64,000 nt of DNA from JBBRYW01 sp038253945 (GTDB lineage Bacteria > Actinomycetota > Thermoleophilia > Gaiellales > Gaiellaceae), in NCBI GenBank assembly GCA_038253945.1, contig JBBSGR010000001.1, forward strand, positions 310,001 to 374,000, given 5' to 3'. The notes under the pieces are model-generated. The model did no database searches, was not told where the DNA came from, and saw nothing but the letters and a program-made list of their open reading frames with translations. How positions within the stretch are numbered: the stretch's first letter is position 1; the number at the start of each line of letters is the position of its first letter. The translations under genes were made by a program, and so were the position numbers. Of the stretch, positions 9,020 to 17,590 are shown in pieces.

Positions 9020-10331
9020 TCGTCCGCTGATCGTGCTCGCGGGCGCGGACGAGCGCGACCTGACCAGGCTCGAGGAGTACCGCGCGATCGGCGGGTATGA
9101 GTCCCTCGCGCGGGCGCGCACGATGGAGCCGCAGGGGATCATCGACGAGCTGCTCGCGTCGAACCTCCGGGGCCGGGGGGGCGCGTTCTTCTCGACCGGG
9201 CGCAAGGCGAGCTTCATCCCGAAGGACAGCCCGAAGCCCACGTACCTCGTCGTCAATGCGGACGAGTCCGAGCCGGGAACCTTCAAGGATCGCGAGATCA
9301 TGGACCGCGTGCCGCACCGGCTGATCGAGGGCTGCCTGATCACTGCGCACGCGATCCGCTCGCAGCACGTCTTCATCTACATCAGGGGCGAGTACCTCGA
9401 GGAGTTCGAGGTCGTCCGAGCCGCGCTCGAGGAAACCCGAGCCGCCGACCTCCTGGACGGGGTGACGGTCGTGCTGCACCGCGGCGCGGGCGCGTACATC
9501 TGCGGCGAGGAGACGGGACTCCTGGAGTCGCTCGAGGGCAAGCGCGGTCAGCCGCGCTCGAAGCCGCCGTTTCCCGCGATCCAGGGTCTGTATGCGGCGC
9601 CGACGCTGATCAACAACGTGGAGACGATGGCGACCGTCCCGAAGATCATCGAGCTGGGAGGGGCCGAGTACGCGAAGATCGGCACGCCCGACTCGACGGG
9701 AACGCGCCTGTTCTGCCTCTCGGGCAACGTCGAGCGCGCGGGGAACTACGAGCTGCCGCACGGCACCACGATCCGCGAGGTGATCTACGACCTCGGCGGC
9801 GGGATCCCTGATGGGCGAGAGCTGAAGGCGATCATTCCCGGCGGCTCCTCGATGCCGGTCCTGACGCCGGATCAGATCGATACGCCGCTCGACCACGACG
9901 CGCTGCGCGCGCTCGACACCTTCCTCGGCGCGGCGGCGATCATCGTGATCGACGATCAGGCCTGCATGGTGCAGTTGGGGCTCAGGGTCGCGCAGTTCTA
10001 CATGCACGAGTCGTGCGGCAAGTGCACGCCGTGCCGTGAGGGGACGCGGTGGATGGTGCAGCTGCTGCACAAGATCGAGGACGGGCGGGCGGTGCAGGGC
10101 GAGCTCGACCTTCTGCTGGACGTCTGCGATCGCATCCTCGGCAAGTGCCTGTGCCCGCTCGGCGATGCCGCTGCGATGCCGGTGGCGAGCTACGTCGACA
10201 AGTTTCGCGACGACTTCCAGGCGCACATCGACCACGGCGGGTGTCCCTTCGGCGGCGAGTCGTCGCTCGAGGGGTTGCTGGCCCCGGTCGAGCAGCATGT
10301 GCACCACCCCACCGTGGAGCTGCCGTCGTGA
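9012..10331 (+). CDS. nuoF: NADH-quinone oxidoreductase subunit F
   Basis: NADH- and FMN-binding subunit of complex I, 439 residues, carrying the [4Fe-4S] cluster N3. The FMN/NADH glycine-rich loop reads LRGRGGAFFSTGRK (most homologues have AGFPTG), followed by NADESEPGTFKDREI. Cluster ligands are SCGKCTPCREGT and a distal Cys in KCLCPLGD. The ATG at 9012 lies inside the end of nuoE. The stop overlaps a GTG that opens a 49-codon linker frame leading to the VOC gene. Confidence 0.95.
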   Translation: MADRPLIVLAGADERDLTRLEEYRAIGGYESLARARTMEPQGIIDELLASNLRGRGGAFFSTGRKASFIPKDSPKPTYLVVNADESEPGTFKDREIMDRVPHRLIEGCLITAHAIRSQHVFIYIRGEYLEEFEVVRAALEETRAADLLDGVTVVLHRGAGAYICGEETGLLESLEGKRGQPRSKPPFPAIQGLYAAPTLINNVETMATVPKIIELGGAEYAKIGTPDSTGTRLFCLSGNVERAGNYELPHGTTIREVIYDLGGGIPDGRELKAIIPGGSSMPVLTPDQIDTPLDHDALRALDTFLGAAAIIVIDDQACMVQLGLRVAQFYMHESCGKCTPCREGTRWMVQLLHKIEDGRAVQGELDLLLDVCDRILGKCLCPLGDAAAMPVASYVDKFRDDFQAHIDHGGCPFGGESSLEGLLAPVEQHVHHPTVELPS

Positions 10332-10477
10332 GCGGAAGATCGGCGCAGAGTCGTGACGCTTTTGTCACGCTTGAGCCTGTCCGCCGGGGCAGTGTCGGGG
10401 GACAGTCCCCGCTTATGTCGGGCCGGGCCATGGCCGGCCTGGCCATGGCTGCGGAGGACCGGAGGCCGCTGGCATGA
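10328..10477 (+). CDS. linker ORF between nuoF and VOC gene (49 aa, doubtful)
   Basis: An open frame of 49 codons starts at a GTG overlapping the nuoF stop and ends at a TGA overlapping the ATG of the VOC gene. The spacer between nuoF and the VOC gene can therefore be read through by stop/start coupling. The predicted peptide has no recognisable domain. The DNA carries three inverted repeats. Translation is inferred only from the geometry; it may be non-coding. Confidence 0.3.
   Translation: MSGRSAQSRDAFVTLEPVRRGSVGGQSPLMSGRAMAGLAMAAEDRRPLA
10352..10449. repeat. cluster of three inverted repeats in the nuoF-VOC spacer
   Basis: Three hairpins lie in about 100 nt: CGTGAC/GTCACG at 10352-10369, a GGGGACAGTCCCC-type near-palindrome at 10398-10410, and GCCATGGCC/GGCCATGGC at 10427-10449. 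The middle one resembles the GGGGACAGTCCCC repeats seen between genes in many high-GC genomes. Together they suggest a small inserted palindromic element inside the operon. Confidence 0.45.
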
Positions 10478-10836
10478 TCGCGGGCCTCGACCACGTCCAG
10501 ATCGCGGCTCCGGCCGGTTGCGAGCCCGAGGCGCGCGCGTTCTTCGGCGGCATCCTCGGCCTCGAGGAGCTGCCCAAGCCCGAGAAGCTCGCCGTCCGCG
10601 GCGGGGTTTGGTTCGAATGCGGCGCGCAGCAGCTGCACGTCGGCGTCGACCCGGACTTCCGGCCGGCGCGCAAGGCCCACCCGGCCTTCCGCGTGCGCGA
10701 CTTCGACGCCGTTCGCTCACGCTTCGAGCAAGCCGGCATCCCGCCGCGCGACGACGCCGACATTCCCGGCATCCGCCGCTTCTACGTCGACGACCCGTTC
10801 GGCAACCGAATCGAGTTCACCGAGGACCAGCGATGA
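10474..10836 (+). CDS. VOC (glyoxalase/dioxygenase fold) protein
   Basis: Small vicinal-oxygen-chelate protein of 120 residues with one complete beta-alpha-beta-beta-beta repeat pair. It opens with GLDHVQIAAP and closes with FYVDDPFGNRIEFTE, the usual metal-ligand strand regions (His near the start, Glu near the end). The substrate is unknown. It is inserted between nuoF and nuoG, coupled on both sides by overlapping stop/start codons, and has CGGAGG upstream of its ATG. It is not a complex I subunit. Confidence 0.8.
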   Translation: MIAGLDHVQIAAPAGCEPEARAFFGGILGLEELPKPEKLAVRGGVWFECGAQQLHVGVDPDFRPARKAHPAFRVRDFDAVRSRFEQAGIPPRDDADIPGIRRFYVDDPFGNRIEFTEDQR

Positions 10837-11015
10837 AAACCACGGGTGAACCCATGGCTCGGATCACGGGTGAACCCATGGTTCCCCCGTGGGCCCCCTC
10901 CTTCGCCGCCCTCTCGATCCTGGCGGAAGTTGAGCCTCCCGCCGGGCGGAGCCCGGCTCCGACGCCGCGGCGCGGCGCACCCACGACGCACCGCATGTCG
11001 GAAGGTATCGGTTGA
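10833..11015 (+). CDS. linker ORF between VOC gene and nuoG (60 aa, doubtful)
   Basis: A 60-codon frame starts at an ATG overlapping the VOC stop (ATGA) and ends at a TGA overlapping the nuoG start (TTGA). The N-terminal part repeats TGEPM twice because of a 24-nt direct DNA repeat. The rest is Pro/Arg/Ala-rich with no known domain. Like the linker before the VOC gene, it would let ribosomes cross a spacer without leaving the message. Expression is not shown. Confidence 0.3.
   Translation: MKTTGEPMARITGEPMVPPWAPSFAALSILAEVEPPAGRSPAPTPRRGAPTTHRMSEGIG
10841..10881 (+). repeat. short direct repeat, two copies
   Basis: The 17-mer CACGGGTGAACCCATGG occurs at 10841-10857 and again at 10865-10881, spaced 24 nt apart. 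Each copy contains an internal GGGT/ACCC dyad. It lies in the VOC-nuoG spacer just after the VOC stop. Confidence 0.6.
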
Positions 11016-13210
11016 GCGCGGCGGGAGACCTGGTCAGCGTCACCGTCGACGGCCGCGCGGTCGACGTCCCGAAGGGCACCGGGATGGTCGAGACCGCCAT
11101 GCAGGCGGGAGTCGAGATTCCGGTCTTCTGTTACGAGCCTCGACTCGGGCCTGCGGTCGGCGCCTGTCGCATGTGCCTCGTCGAGGTCGACGGAATGCCC
11201 AAGCTGCAGGCCGGCTGCACGCTGACCGCGCAGGACGGCATGGTCGTCCGCACGGCCCAGACGTCCGAGCTGGCCGCCGACGGGCAGAACGCCACGCTCG
11301 AGTTCATCCTCGTCAACCACCCGCTCGACTGCCCCGTCTGCGACAAGGGCGGGGAATGCCCCCTGCAGGATCTGACGTTCCGCTACGGCCCAGGGTCGAC
11401 CCGGATGACCTTCCCCAAGCGCACGTTCGACAAGCCGATCCCGATCAGCCCGCTGATCGCCCTCGACCGAGAGCGCTGCATCCTCTGCTACCGGTGTACT
11501 CGCTTCTCCGAAGGCGTTGCCGAGGACGGGCAGCTCGTCGCGGTCAACCGCGGGGCGCAGTCGATGATCGCCACGTTCGAGGACGAGCCCTACAGCGGCC
11601 GCTTCTCGGGCAACGTGATCGAGCTCTGCCCCGTAGGCGCCCTGACCTCCACGCAGTACCGGTTCCAGGCCCGGCCGTGGGAGATCCAGAACGTGCCGAC
11701 CATCTGCGGCATGTGCCCCGTCGGCTGCAACGTGACGGCCACGACCCGTGAGGGCAAGGTCAAGCGGATCCTCTCGCGCAACCACCCTGAGATCGACGCC
11801 GGCTGGCTCTGCGACAAGGGGCGCTTCGCCTTCTCGCACCTGGGCGCCCGCGACCGCGTCACGGCACCGCTCCGCCGCGTCCGGCGGCGCGGGCTCGAAG
11901 AGGTCTCCTGGGACGTCGCCCTGGACGAGGCGGAGGCGATGCTGCGCCGGGCCGGCAACCGGATCGTGACTGCGCTCTCCGGCTCGGAGACCGTGGAGCA
12001 GGCATACGGCCTCGCAAAGCTGCTGCGCCAGGGCCTCGGCGCGCATACGGCCGTCCTCCCGGAGGAGACGCGCGCAGCTCTCGATGCGTTCACGTTGCCG
12101 CTCTCGGCCATCGGAGCTGCGGAGCTCATCATCATCCTCGGCGAGGATCCGGTCGAGGAGCGAGCGCCGATCGTCGACCTCTGGATCCGCCTGGCGCGCC
12201 GAAACGGCGCCCAGATCGAGCACGACGTGCCGGCCGCGCCTGTCGATGCAGACCGCGTCGTCTTGATCTGGTCCGGGGACGATCCCGGCGGCGGGCAGAC
12301 GCTCGCTCGCGTCGCCCACGAGCTCGGCCTGGCCGGAAGAGAGGGCTCGGGCGCCTTCTACCTGCCCCGCACCGCGAACGGCCGCGGCGTCGCCGACGGC
12401 TGGTCCGCAGCCGCGGACGAGGATGCCTCGAACCCCGAGCCGATCGGCCTGCTGGTCGTGAGCGGCGACGAGGCGGCCGCGGACCCAGGCGTTCGATCGC
12501 TGGCGGAGCGAGCGGACGCGGTGCTGGCGATCACGATGTTCCAGGGGCTCGCGGTCGGCTGGGCCGACCTCGTCCTGCCGGGAACCGGCTACCTCGAGCG
12601 CGACGGCACGTACGTCAACCTCGAGGGACGGCCGCAGCGGCTCCGCCGCGCCGTGATCCCGCCCGTCCCGGACGAGCTCGCCTGGCTGGCGCGCCTGGCC
12701 GAGCGTTTCGGCGTCGAGCTCTCGCCGCACCCCTCCCTGCTGTGGCAGGAGCTTTCCGGAACGGCGTACGACGGGCTCGAGTACGGGCAGGTCGGCGAGC
12801 GGGCGGCGCTGCCCCCCCGTCCGGCGGCCGAGGCCATTCCCGTTCCGCCACCCGACCCGGCCGCACTCGAGCCGCCGCCGAGTCCCGCGGTGCCTGACCA
12901 GCTCGCGCTCCTCCGCTACCGGCCGCTCTTCAGCGGCCCGGCGGTCGAACGGGTTCCCGAGCTGCAATTCCAGCGGCCGCAGAAGGAGATCGGGCTCTCG
13001 CCGGGCGACGCGGCCGCGCGTGGAATCCGCACCGGCGACCCCGTCTCGGTGCGCTCGAACGGCACGGCCCTCGCGCTCCGCGCAAGCGTCAGCCGGAGAC
13101 TCAGGCCCGGTGTCGCCAGAATCGCCGAGGAGCACGCCGCAGAGCTCGGCACGAGCGTCGAAGTCACCTCGTCTAACCAGATCGCGAGCGAAGCGAGCGA
13201 TCTGGCGTGA
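11012..13210 (+). CDS. nuoG: NADH-quinone oxidoreductase subunit G
   Basis: Large peripheral subunit of complex I, 732 residues. The N-terminal ferredoxin domain carries the [2Fe-2S] ligands (CYEPRLGPAVGACRMC). HPLDCPVCDKGGECPLQD and ERCILCYRC follow for the [4Fe-4S] clusters N4 and N5. CGMCPVGC plus Cys in WLCDKG about 27 residues later provide the extra N7-type cluster. The rest is a molybdopterin-oxidoreductase-like domain with a Pro-rich linker near residues 605-640. The TTG start at 11012 has GGAAGG upstream. Confidence 0.94.
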   Translation: MSAAGDLVSVTVDGRAVDVPKGTGMVETAMQAGVEIPVFCYEPRLGPAVGACRMCLVEVDGMPKLQAGCTLTAQDGMVVRTAQTSELAADGQNATLEFILVNHPLDCPVCDKGGECPLQDLTFRYGPGSTRMTFPKRTFDKPIPISPLIALDRERCILCYRCTRFSEGVAEDGQLVAVNRGAQSMIATFEDEPYSGRFSGNVIELCPVGALTSTQYRFQARPWEIQNVPTICGMCPVGCNVTATTREGKVKRILSRNHPEIDAGWLCDKGRFAFSHLGARDRVTAPLRRVRRRGLEEVSWDVALDEAEAMLRRAGNRIVTALSGSETVEQAYGLAKLLRQGLGAHTAVLPEETRAALDAFTLPLSAIGAAELIIILGEDPVEERAPIVDLWIRLARRNGAQIEHDVPAAPVDADRVVLIWSGDDPGGGQTLARVAHELGLAGREGSGAFYLPRTANGRGVADGWSAAADEDASNPEPIGLLVVSGDEAAADPGVRSLAERADAVLAITMFQGLAVGWADLVLPGTGYLERDGTYVNLEGRPQRLRRAVIPPVPDELAWLARLAERFGVELSPHPSLLWQELSGTAYDGLEYGQVGERAALPPRPAAEAIPVPPPDPAALEPPPSPAVPDQLALLRYRPLFSGPAVERVPELQFQRPQKEIGLSPGDAAARGIRTGDPVSVRSNGTALALRASVSRRLRPGVARIAEEHAAELGTSVEVTSSNQIASEASDLA

Positions 13211-14193
13211 ACGAGCCTTGGTGGATCCAGGTGATCAAGGCGGCCCTGATCGCGAACCTCGTGCTGTTCGCCTTCGCCTACTCGACCTGGCTCGAGCGGA
13301 AATTGATCGGGCGGATGCAGCAGCGCTACGGCCCGAACCGGGCAGGGCCCTTCGGCCTCCTGCAGCCGATCGCCGACCTGGTCAAGCTGCTCCGCAAGGA
13401 GAGCTTCGCGCCCGCGACGGCGGTCGATGCCCTCTACATCGCGATGCCGGCGCTCGCCGGGTTTACGGCCATCGCGGCCTTCAGCGTGATCCCGTTCGGG
13501 CCCGGCTGGAACATCTTCGGCTACGACGTCGCCGGCTGGGTCGTCAACGTCCCGATCTCGCTGATCCTGCTCTTCGCGCTCGGCTCGCTCGGGATCTACG
13601 CCTTCATGGTCGGCGGCTGGGCGAGTGATTCGAAGTACTCGCTGCTCGGCTCGATGCGGACCTGCGCACAGCTCGTCTCCTACGAGGTCTCCCTCGCGCT
13701 CTCGGTACTCGGCGTCGTGATCATGGGGCGGTCGCTCTCGCTGGTCGACATCGTCGCGAAGCAGCAGGAGACGCTGTGGTTCATCGTTCCACAGGCCGTC
13801 GGGTTCGTCGTCTTCTTCATCTCGGGCATAGCCGAGACGAACCGCCCTCCGTTCGACCTGCCGGAGGCCGAGACGGAGCTCGTGGCGGGCTACCTGACGG
13901 AGTACAGCGGCATGCGCTTCGGGCTCTTCTCGACGGCCGAGTACATCAACATGATCACGCTCTCGGGCCTCGGCATCACGCTCTTCTTCGGAGGCTGGAG
14001 CGGCCCCTGGCTGCCCGGCCCCGTGTGGTTTCTGATCAAGCTCTTCCTCTTCATCTTCGTCTTCATCTGGCTGCGGGCGACATTGCCGCGCCTGCGCTAC
14101 GACCAGCTGATGCGCTTCGGCTGGAAGATCCTGCTCCCGGTCGCGACGCTGAACGCGCTCGCGACCGCTGCGATTGCGGTGGCGGTCAAGTGA
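13207..14193 (+). CDS. nuoH: NADH-quinone oxidoreductase subunit H
   Basis: Membrane subunit of complex I, 328 residues, forming much of the quinone-access chamber. Eight or nine hydrophobic helices are visible. The diagnostic acidic loop AETNRPPFDLPEAETELV and the N-terminal RMQQRYGPNRAGP are present. GTG start overlaps the nuoG stop, and its own stop overlaps the GTG of nuoI. Confidence 0.95.
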   Translation: MNEPWWIQVIKAALIANLVLFAFAYSTWLERKLIGRMQQRYGPNRAGPFGLLQPIADLVKLLRKESFAPATAVDALYIAMPALAGFTAIAAFSVIPFGPGWNIFGYDVAGWVVNVPISLILLFALGSLGIYAFMVGGWASDSKYSLLGSMRTCAQLVSYEVSLALSVLGVVIMGRSLSLVDIVAKQQETLWFIVPQAVGFVVFFISGIAETNRPPFDLPEAETELVAGYLTEYSGMRFGLFSTAEYINMITLSGLGITLFFGGWSGPWLPGPVWFLIKLFLFIFVFIWLRATLPRLRYDQLMRFGWKILLPVATLNALATAAIAVAVK

Positions 14194-14684
14194 CGCAACC
14201 GCTCGGAACTCTCAGGGGCTTCGGAGTCACGTTCCGGCAGATCTTCAAGAAGCCGATCACGCAGCAGTACCCCGAGTACAAGCGGCCGCTCTACCCGCGC
14301 TTCCGGGGCCGCCACCGCCTGCATCGCTTCGAGAACGGGCTCGAGAAGTGCGTGGGCTGCTCGCTGTGCGCCGCGGCGTGCCCGGCGGACTGCATTCGCG
14401 TGGTACCCGCGGAGAACACGGCCGACAACCGCGTCTCCGCCGGCGAGCGCTACGCGCGCATCTACGAGATCAATCTCAGCCGCTGCATCTTCTGCGGCTA
14501 CTGCGAGCTTGCGTGCCCCTTCGACGCGATCACGCTCGGCAACGAGTTCGAGCTCTCGGAGTACTCGCGCGACGATCTGATCTACACGAAGGACATGCTG
14601 CTGGCTCCGCCGATCAAGCGCGTTCCGACCGCCGACCGCGACCTGTACGACACGCCCGTTCCCTACTACGAGGGCCATTCATGA
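14190..14684 (+). CDS. nuoI: NADH-quinone oxidoreductase subunit I
   Basis: Ferredoxin-like subunit of complex I, 164 residues, carrying clusters N6a and N6b. Two C-x2-C-x2-C-x3-C motifs are intact: CVGCSLCAAACP and CIFCGYCELACP. The GTG at 14190 overlaps the nuoH stop. The stop overlaps an ATG that opens a 27-codon linker frame running to just before nuoJ. Confidence 0.95.
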   Translation: MTQPLGTLRGFGVTFRQIFKKPITQQYPEYKRPLYPRFRGRHRLHRFENGLEKCVGCSLCAAACPADCIRVVPAENTADNRVSAGERYARIYEINLSRCIFCGYCELACPFDAITLGNEFELSEYSRDDLIYTKDMLLAPPIKRVPTADRDLYDTPVPYYEGHS

Positions 14685-14764
14685 GCGCTTCGCGGTCACG
14701 AATGGTTAGGTGGCCAGGGACCAACTCTCCTAGCCTTCTAGCCGCGACCGCAGGGAGCCGCTAG
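14681..14764 (+). CDS. linker ORF between nuoI and nuoJ (27 aa, doubtful)
   Basis: An ATG overlapping the nuoI stop opens a 27-codon frame that ends in TAG four bases before the nuoJ ATG. The peptide is Ser/Arg-rich with no known domain. The geometry would allow re-initiation at nuoJ and parallels the two other linker frames in this operon. Coding status is inferred. Confidence 0.3.
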   Translation: MSASRSRMVRWPGTNSPSLLAATAGSR

Positions 14765-14768
14765 AAGG
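14734..14768 (+). promoter_or_regulatory. hairpin over the nuoJ translation start
   Basis: CCTTCTAGC (14734-14742) pairs perfectly with GCTAGAAGG (14760-14768), ending right before the nuoJ ATG at 14769. The likely ribosome binding site AGGGAG falls in the loop. The structure could tune nuoJ initiation or make it depend on translation of the upstream linker frame. No ligand or regulator is implied. Confidence 0.4.
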
Positions 14769-15395
14769 ATGGGCAACTTCCTCGTCTGGGTCGTCTGGGT
14801 CGTGGCTGCCTTTACGTGCCTCGGCTCGGCGCTCGCCGTGATCAGCTTCACGAACCCGTTCTTCTCTGCGCTCGCGTTGATCGGCAACCTCGGCTCGCTC
14901 GCCGTGCTCTATCTGCTGCTCTCGGCCGAGTTCGTCGCGGCCGCGCAGGTGCTCGTCTACGCCGGCGCCGTGATGGTGATGTTCCTGTTCGTGATCGCCT
15001 ACCTCGGGCGGCAGGCTGACGCCCCCTGGGCCGGCGGGCCGAGCTGGCAGGCGATCGGGGCGACGGGCGCTGCCGGCGCGCTCTTCGTGGAGATCATCGT
15101 CGCCGTCGGGATGAAAGCGAGCGGGCGGCTCTCGGACGAGGCCAGCATCGACACGTTCTTCGGCACCCCGAGCGAGATCGGGCGCCTCTTTCTGACCGAC
15201 CACCTGCTCGCGTTCGAGATCACCTCGATCGTCCTGCTCGTGGCGGCGATCGGAGGCGTCATCCTCGGCAGCCATGCCCAGGCCGCGGGACCGCCCGTCG
15301 ACGGGGCGGCTCCACGCGTCGGGGCCGCCGAGCCGCGGCCGTCGGGCACGGTGCCCGCCGCGCTGCCACCACAGGGGGAGGCGAGCGTCCGATGA
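14769..15395 (+). CDS. nuoJ: NADH-quinone oxidoreductase subunit J
   Basis: Membrane subunit of complex I, 208 residues with five hydrophobic helices. The conserved YAGAVMVMFLFVI helix, which contains the pi-bulge region in solved complexes, is present near residue 60. The C-terminal 45 residues after the last helix are Ala/Pro-rich and variable. The stop overlaps the nuoK ATG (ATGA). Confidence 0.93.
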   Translation: MGNFLVWVVWVVAAFTCLGSALAVISFTNPFFSALALIGNLGSLAVLYLLLSAEFVAAAQVLVYAGAVMVMFLFVIAYLGRQADAPWAGGPSWQAIGATGAAGALFVEIIVAVGMKASGRLSDEASIDTFFGTPSEIGRLFLTDHLLAFEITSIVLLVAAIGGVILGSHAQAAGPPVDGAAPRVGAAEPRPSGTVPAALPPQGEASVR

Positions 15396-15700
15396 TGGGC
15401 CCGGACGTCCCGGCCTACATCATCATCGCCGGCTTTCTCTTCGCGACCGGCGCGGCCGGCGTACTCATGCGCCGCAGCCCGCTGATCATCCTGCTCTCGC
15501 TCGAGATCATGCTGAACGGCTGCAACCTCGCGCTGATCGCGTTCTCGCGCCGGCTCGGCGACCTCAGCGGCCAGATCTTCGCGCTGGCGGTGATGGCGGT
15601 CGCGGCCTCCGAGGTCGTCGTCGGCCTCGGCCTGATCGTCGCGGTCGCGCGGCGCCGCCTCGACCTCGACGTCGACAAGATGATCACGCTCAGAGGCTGA
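15392..15700 (+). CDS. nuoK: NADH-quinone oxidoreductase subunit K
   Basis: Small antiporter-like (MrpC-related) membrane subunit of complex I, 102 residues and three helices. Conserved segments include LSLEIMLNGCNLALIAF, carrying the functional Glu in helix 2, and the Glu of ASEVVVGLG in helix 3. It overlaps nuoJ by 4 nt and is separated from nuoL by 3 nt. Confidence 0.95.
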   Translation: MMGPDVPAYIIIAGFLFATGAAGVLMRRSPLIILLSLEIMLNGCNLALIAFSRRLGDLSGQIFALAVMAVAASEVVVGLGLIVAVARRRLDLDVDKMITLRG

Positions 15701-15703
15701 TCG

Positions 15704-17590
15704 ATGATCGCGGGTGCCTGGATCTGCCTCGTCGCGCCGCTCGCCGGCGCGCTGGCGATCGCGTTGCTCGGCAACCGCATCGGTCGCCGCACCGCGGCCT
15801 ACGTCTCGACCTTCTCGGTGCTGGCCGGCCTCGGCGGGGCGGTCGTCTCGTTCGTGGTCATGCTCGGCCGCGCCGGCTCCGACCGCACCGAGACCTCGAC
15901 CGCCTGGACATGGCTGTCCGGCGGCAGCTTCCGTGTCGGCCTGTCGGTGCTCGCCGACCCGCTCTCGGTGCTGATGATGCTGATCGTCACCGGTGTCGGG
16001 TTCCTGATCATCGCCTACTCGATCGGGTACATGGACGGCGAGGACGAGGAACGGCGCTTCTTCGCCTACATGGCGCTCTTCGTCTTCTCGATGCTCCTGC
16101 TCGTCGAGTCGGGCAACCTGCTGATGCTGCTCGCCGGCTGGGGGCTCGTCGGCCTCTCCTCGTACCTGCTGATCGGCTTCCACCAGGACAGGCCCAGCGC
16201 CATCGCCGCCGCGAAGAAGGCGTTCATCATGAACGCGATCGGCGACGCGGCAATGGCTCTCGCCTTCTTCGTGCTGATCGCCCACGCGGGGTCGCTCGAC
16301 TACGGCCCCGTCTTCGGCCAGGCCGACCAGCTCGGCGGCTGGGCGATCAACCTGGTCGCCCTCGGGCTGCTGGCCGGTGCGGTCGCCAAGTCGGCGCAGC
16401 TCCCCCTGCACACGTGGCTGCCGGACGCGATGGAGGGCCCCACGCCGGTGAGCGCCCTGATCCACGCGGCCACGATGGTGACCGCAGGGGTGTTCCTCCT
16501 CGTCCGGACGCACACCATCTTCGAGCAGGCGCCAAGGATCCAGGAGCTCGCGGCCGGTATCGGCGCGGCAACGCTGCTCGTGGCCGGGCTGGTGGCGCTC
16601 GTCCAGACCGACATCAAGCGCGTCATCGCCTACTCGACCATGTCGCAGATCGGCTACATGTTCCTGGGCGCGGGCCTCGGCGCCTATGCGAACGGAATGT
16701 TCCACCTGATGACGCACGCCTTCTTCAAGGCACTGCTGTTCCTCGCCGCCGGGATCGTGATCCACGCGCTGGCCGGCGAGCAGGACATGCGGAAGATGGG
16801 CGGGCTCAGGGCGCTCCTGCCACGTACCTGGCTCGCCACGATGATCGGCGGGCTCGCGCTGGCCGGCATGCCGCCGCTCTCGGGCTTCTTCTCGAAGGAC
16901 TCGATCCTGGCCTCCGCCCTGGCGGGCGGCACGTACGGCAAGGTGCTGTTCGCGGCCGGGGTGGTGGGGGCGTTCCTGACGGGGCTCTACACGTTTCGCA
17001 TGATCTTCCTCGTTTTCGGCGGCGAGCCGTCCGCGTACGTGCGCGAGCATCTGCACGACTCGGAGCACGGCGAGGGCCCGTTCTCGATGACGTCGACCGT
17101 CGCCGTGCTCGCGCTGCTCGCAGCCGTCGGCGGCTGGGTGCAGATCGCGGGCATCTGGAAGCCCCTTGCCGACTTCCTCCGCGCCTCGGCCGAGCCGCTC
17201 GTCGAGCCGTCGGTCACGCAGGACTGGGTCACGAGCGCGATCGCGACGGCGGCCGGGCTCCTAGGCATCGGGATCGCGTGGTGGGTGTACTCCGCGCATC
17301 GCGCCGCCGTTCCCCGGGTCGACGCCGCCCGGCGGCTGCTCGAGCACAAGTTCTACTTCGACGAGGCCTACGACGCTCTCTTCTACCGGCCGTCCGCCCT
17401 GATCGCGCGCCTCTGGACGCGATGGGTCGAGCGGCCCGTGATCGCCGGCTCGCTCAACGAGCTCGCAGACGGAACGCGGGATGCGGGCGGCCTCGTGACG
17501 CAGGCTCAGACCGGCTTCCTACGCCTCTACGCGTTCGCCATCGCCGCCGGTGTCGCCGTCCTAGCCGTCGTCTTTCTCTCGGTGCGATGA
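15704..17590 (+). CDS. nuoL: NADH-quinone oxidoreductase subunit L
   Basis: Proton-pumping antiporter-like subunit, 628 residues, with about 14-16 helices and the lateral-helix C-terminus. Family landmarks are the Glu in LLLVESGNLLMLLAGWGLVG, LPLHTWLPDAMEGPTPVSAL, the DIKRVIAYSTMSQIGYM segment and the HAFFKALLFL helix with its lysine. The stop overlaps the ATG of the GNAT gene. Confidence 0.95.
   Translation: MIAGAWICLVAPLAGALAIALLGNRIGRRTAAYVSTFSVLAGLGGAVVSFVVMLGRAGSDRTETSTAWTWLSGGSFRVGLSVLADPLSVLMMLIVTGVGFLIIAYSIGYMDGEDEERRFFAYMALFVFSMLLLVESGNLLMLLAGWGLVGLSSYLLIGFHQDRPSAIAAAKKAFIMNAIGDAAMALAFFVLIAHAGSLDYGPVFGQADQLGGWAINLVALGLLAGAVAKSAQLPLHTWLPDAMEGPTPVSALIHAATMVTAGVFLLVRTHTIFEQAPRIQELAAGIGAATLLVAGLVALVQTDIKRVIAYSTMSQIGYMFLGAGLGAYANGMFHLMTHAFFKALLFLAAGIVIHALAGEQDMRKMGGLRALLPRTWLATMIGGLALAGMPPLSGFFSKDSILASALAGGTYGKVLFAAGVVGAFLTGLYTFRMIFLVFGGEPSAYVREHLHDSEHGEGPFSMTSTVAVLALLAAVGGWVQIAGIWKPLADFLRASAEPLVEPSVTQDWVTSAIATAAGLLGIGIAWWVYSAHRAAVPRVDAARRLLEHKFYFDEAYDALFYRPSALIARLWTRWVERPVIAGSLNELADGTRDAGGLVTQAQTGFLRLYAFAIAAGVAVLAVVFLSVR

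Noticed and set aside
10817..13135. Minus-strand frame of about 770 codons opposite nuoG
   Set aside because: Antisense shadow of a clearly conserved nuoG. The same applies to long antisense frames at 14999-17068, 17814-19307, 25821-27170 and 33831-35255.
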